Below, in pieces: positions 62,596 to 64,000 of a stretch of DNA of 64,000 bases. Under the pieces are notes generated by a model. That model made no database searches and had not been told where the DNA came from. It saw only the letters and a program-made list of their open reading frames with translations. Source of the DNA: Drechslerella dactyloides (Eukaryota > Ascomycota > Orbiliomycetes > Orbiliales > Orbiliaceae). The stretch covers positions 682,001-746,000 of the forward strand of contig JAGTWJ010000006.1 of the NCBI GenBank assembly GCA_020064725.1, given 5' to 3'. Numbering within the stretch: position 1 is the first letter of the stretch; every line of letters begins with the position of its first letter. The translations under genes and the position numbers were made by a program.

Positions 62596-63120
62596 TGACC
62601 AGTCCAACTGTTCGAATATCTGATGCAGCATGGTAATCCCAATGCATATCTCCTCGAAAATGTCCAAACTTAGACCTCTGTTGTCTAGCTTATGGTGTAC
62701 AGCGCAGCGGTTAGTTATAGCACTAACAAACGCTTTAAAGCCTCTGGAAATACAGAACAATAAATCTGCAAACATCCATTGCTTTTATCCTTCCTCCCGT
62801 TCTCTCCAAATAGTGATAAGAGTGATAGGTCTGCTGGGCTTAGGCAGCGGAATATATCTGATTTGAAACGCCGCTTTTGATTCTATAATGTGATATGATG
62901 TCGTACGTATAAACTATTCTTGCGTCAGTGCCACTCGAGCATCCCACGCCCTATCCATAGATATCCTCGAGGTCCTCCGTTCTGCCTAACTCTGGCTGGC
63001 AAAATTTCGAAGCACATTGAAGCTATCTAGCCCAAGATCGTAGGACATGGTTATCGGAGCCCCGCCAAACAGCCCGAGGTCTTTCGGTACGGAAAATGAG
63101 GTCCGATTCTGTGTTCTCAT
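62596..63120 (-). pseudogene. Decayed host-like ORF abutting the transposon end
   Basis: From ATG 63120 one minus-strand frame runs 175 codons to the transposon junction, with only three stops (TAG 62986-62988, TAG 62914-62916, TAA 62785-62787), each one C-to-T step from Gln. Protein-like runs: TSFSVPKDLGLFGGAPITMS, SYDLGLDSFNVLRNFASQS, DRAWDARVALTQE, LPKPSRPITLITIWREREEG, LSLDIFEEICIGITMLHQIF. The last open piece is 62596-62775. Family not recognised. It runs straight into the transposon end, so the element probably inserted in it or deleted its remainder. Confidence 0.5.
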
Positions 63121-64000
63121 ATAAATTAATCCCGCTGCGGTTACAGTTGCTCGAGACTTTGATAGTTAGATAACCTCCATTTGAAAGCCACCTATATACT
63201 CAGGATCGTTTGTTTGATTCTCACGGCGAAATTCCAACTCAGCGGTATAACAATGAACCGGCGAACATTGTTGGCACCGGAGTGGAAACGGTCGATCTGC
63301 CTTTGCTCAGTCGCAATGACAAAGTCCTGTTTATTGTTGATTGCTACTCCGGAAGCGTCTTTCCCTGTTAAGATGTTAATACAACTGGCCTAAGTCCTCA
63401 AAACAAACCTCCCCCTGGAAATTCAGGGCACCCCCTGAAATACTCAGCAGGCGGAACCAGATCCTAACATCAAGCCTCTCTCTAAAACCTTGGGACAAAG
63501 CAGCCCCTTTCTTCTGGACCACCTAGGGAGTCAGCTGTAATGATTTGATACCGGTGGAAAAGGTATTAACGCGGGATCTAGGGGCACAAGATATATCTTA
63601 CCGTCATCTAGTAATTGCAAGATCCTAAGAAATCCAACAATGATACGATTCCTCGCGTTCCTGCGTCTGATTTGATGCCGCTATGAGGCTCTGCTCCAAC
63701 CACGATGGGGTGACCATCTTTCACATTGCGGTTGACCCGGCTGAAAACCTCATTGAGGGAGTCGATCAAATGCACAGCCAGCCGACAGACTAGAACGATG
63801 GCCGTCCGTTAAATATACGTCAACTGGTCCACCAATGAGGCCGTGGGATTAAACTTAAGGTTTGCTGCCGCGATCTTCGAACCCGTATATGTCATCGTAG
63901 TTTGGGGTTCTATCTTAGTCCATTGAGGATGGAACAAGGAAACATTAAACAGCAAATCGGATTAGGCTGACGCACCCATATCCTTGAACTTCCATGCCAG
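63121..64000. other. GC-normal flank, no confident gene
   Basis: Composition is like the central gene island. The open pieces on both strands are short and I could not join them into a gene with splice sites. It may hold the decayed upstream part of the ORF ending at 63120, or the edge of a gene beyond the window. Confidence 0.5.

Noticed and set aside
1..64000. Giant cargo transposon (Starship) with DUF3435 captain
   Set aside because: No captain-like tyrosine recombinase frame found; mobile elements here are small and TA-inserting.

Overview
The window looks like nuclear DNA of a filamentous ascomycete (Pezizomycotina). The reasons are short GT-AG introns, a MYND-finger gene, an EST1/SMG-type gene and a fungal-type kinase gene, all lying between very AT-rich blocks. 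Those blocks are full of transposons whose in-frame stops are all explained by C-to-T or G-to-A transitions, the signature of repeat-induced point mutation (RIP). The genus cannot be told from the sequence; the GC-normal/AT-rich patchwork resembles 'two-speed' Dothideomycete genomes (inference). I saw no bacterial features, CRISPR array, rRNA or tRNA.

Layout. 1-1722: AT-rich, strongly G/T-skewed. 1723-3611: complete pogo/Fot1-type DNA transposon with a dead transposase. 3614-12420: AT-rich desert with a solo LTR (11207-11347) and a few less-mutated islets. 12421-12960: GC-rich, fold-prone, non-coding repeat-like island. 12961-28615: GC-normal gene island, with a MYND protein (15040-15765), a spliced unknown protein (17932-18999), a three-exon kinase gene killed by a RIP-like patch (19364-21334), an intact EST1/SMG-like protein (25800-27512) and a small hypothetical ORF (28194-28610). 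28616-30726: a second pogo-type transposon of another family. 30729-40157: AT desert with one long decayed reading frame. 40158-42048: a third pogo/Fot1-type transposon, minus strand. 42049-48896: AT desert. 48897-49985: a non-coding palindromic element with two perfect 391-bp arms. 49986-62280: AT desert with decayed frames, including a histone H2A.Z-like relic (61746-61889). About 62281-62595: truncated 3' end of a fourth transposon. 62596-64000: GC-normal flank with a decayed ORF.

How the parts relate. The recurring structural theme is a group of TA-inserting elements beginning ACGT and ending ACGT. Four of them (three transposase-bearing or relic, one palindromic and non-coding) share the same terminal plan: two near-identical boxes starting AAGCGA at element positions 12 and 29, exactly 17 bp apart, while the rest of the box differs by family. 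The host genes in the central island show no operon-like or pathway link. The kinase and the unknown 17932-18999 gene are neighbours on the minus strand, 364 bp apart. Mutation is patchy: it switches on and off inside single genes and elements, and long tracts have opposite strand skews.
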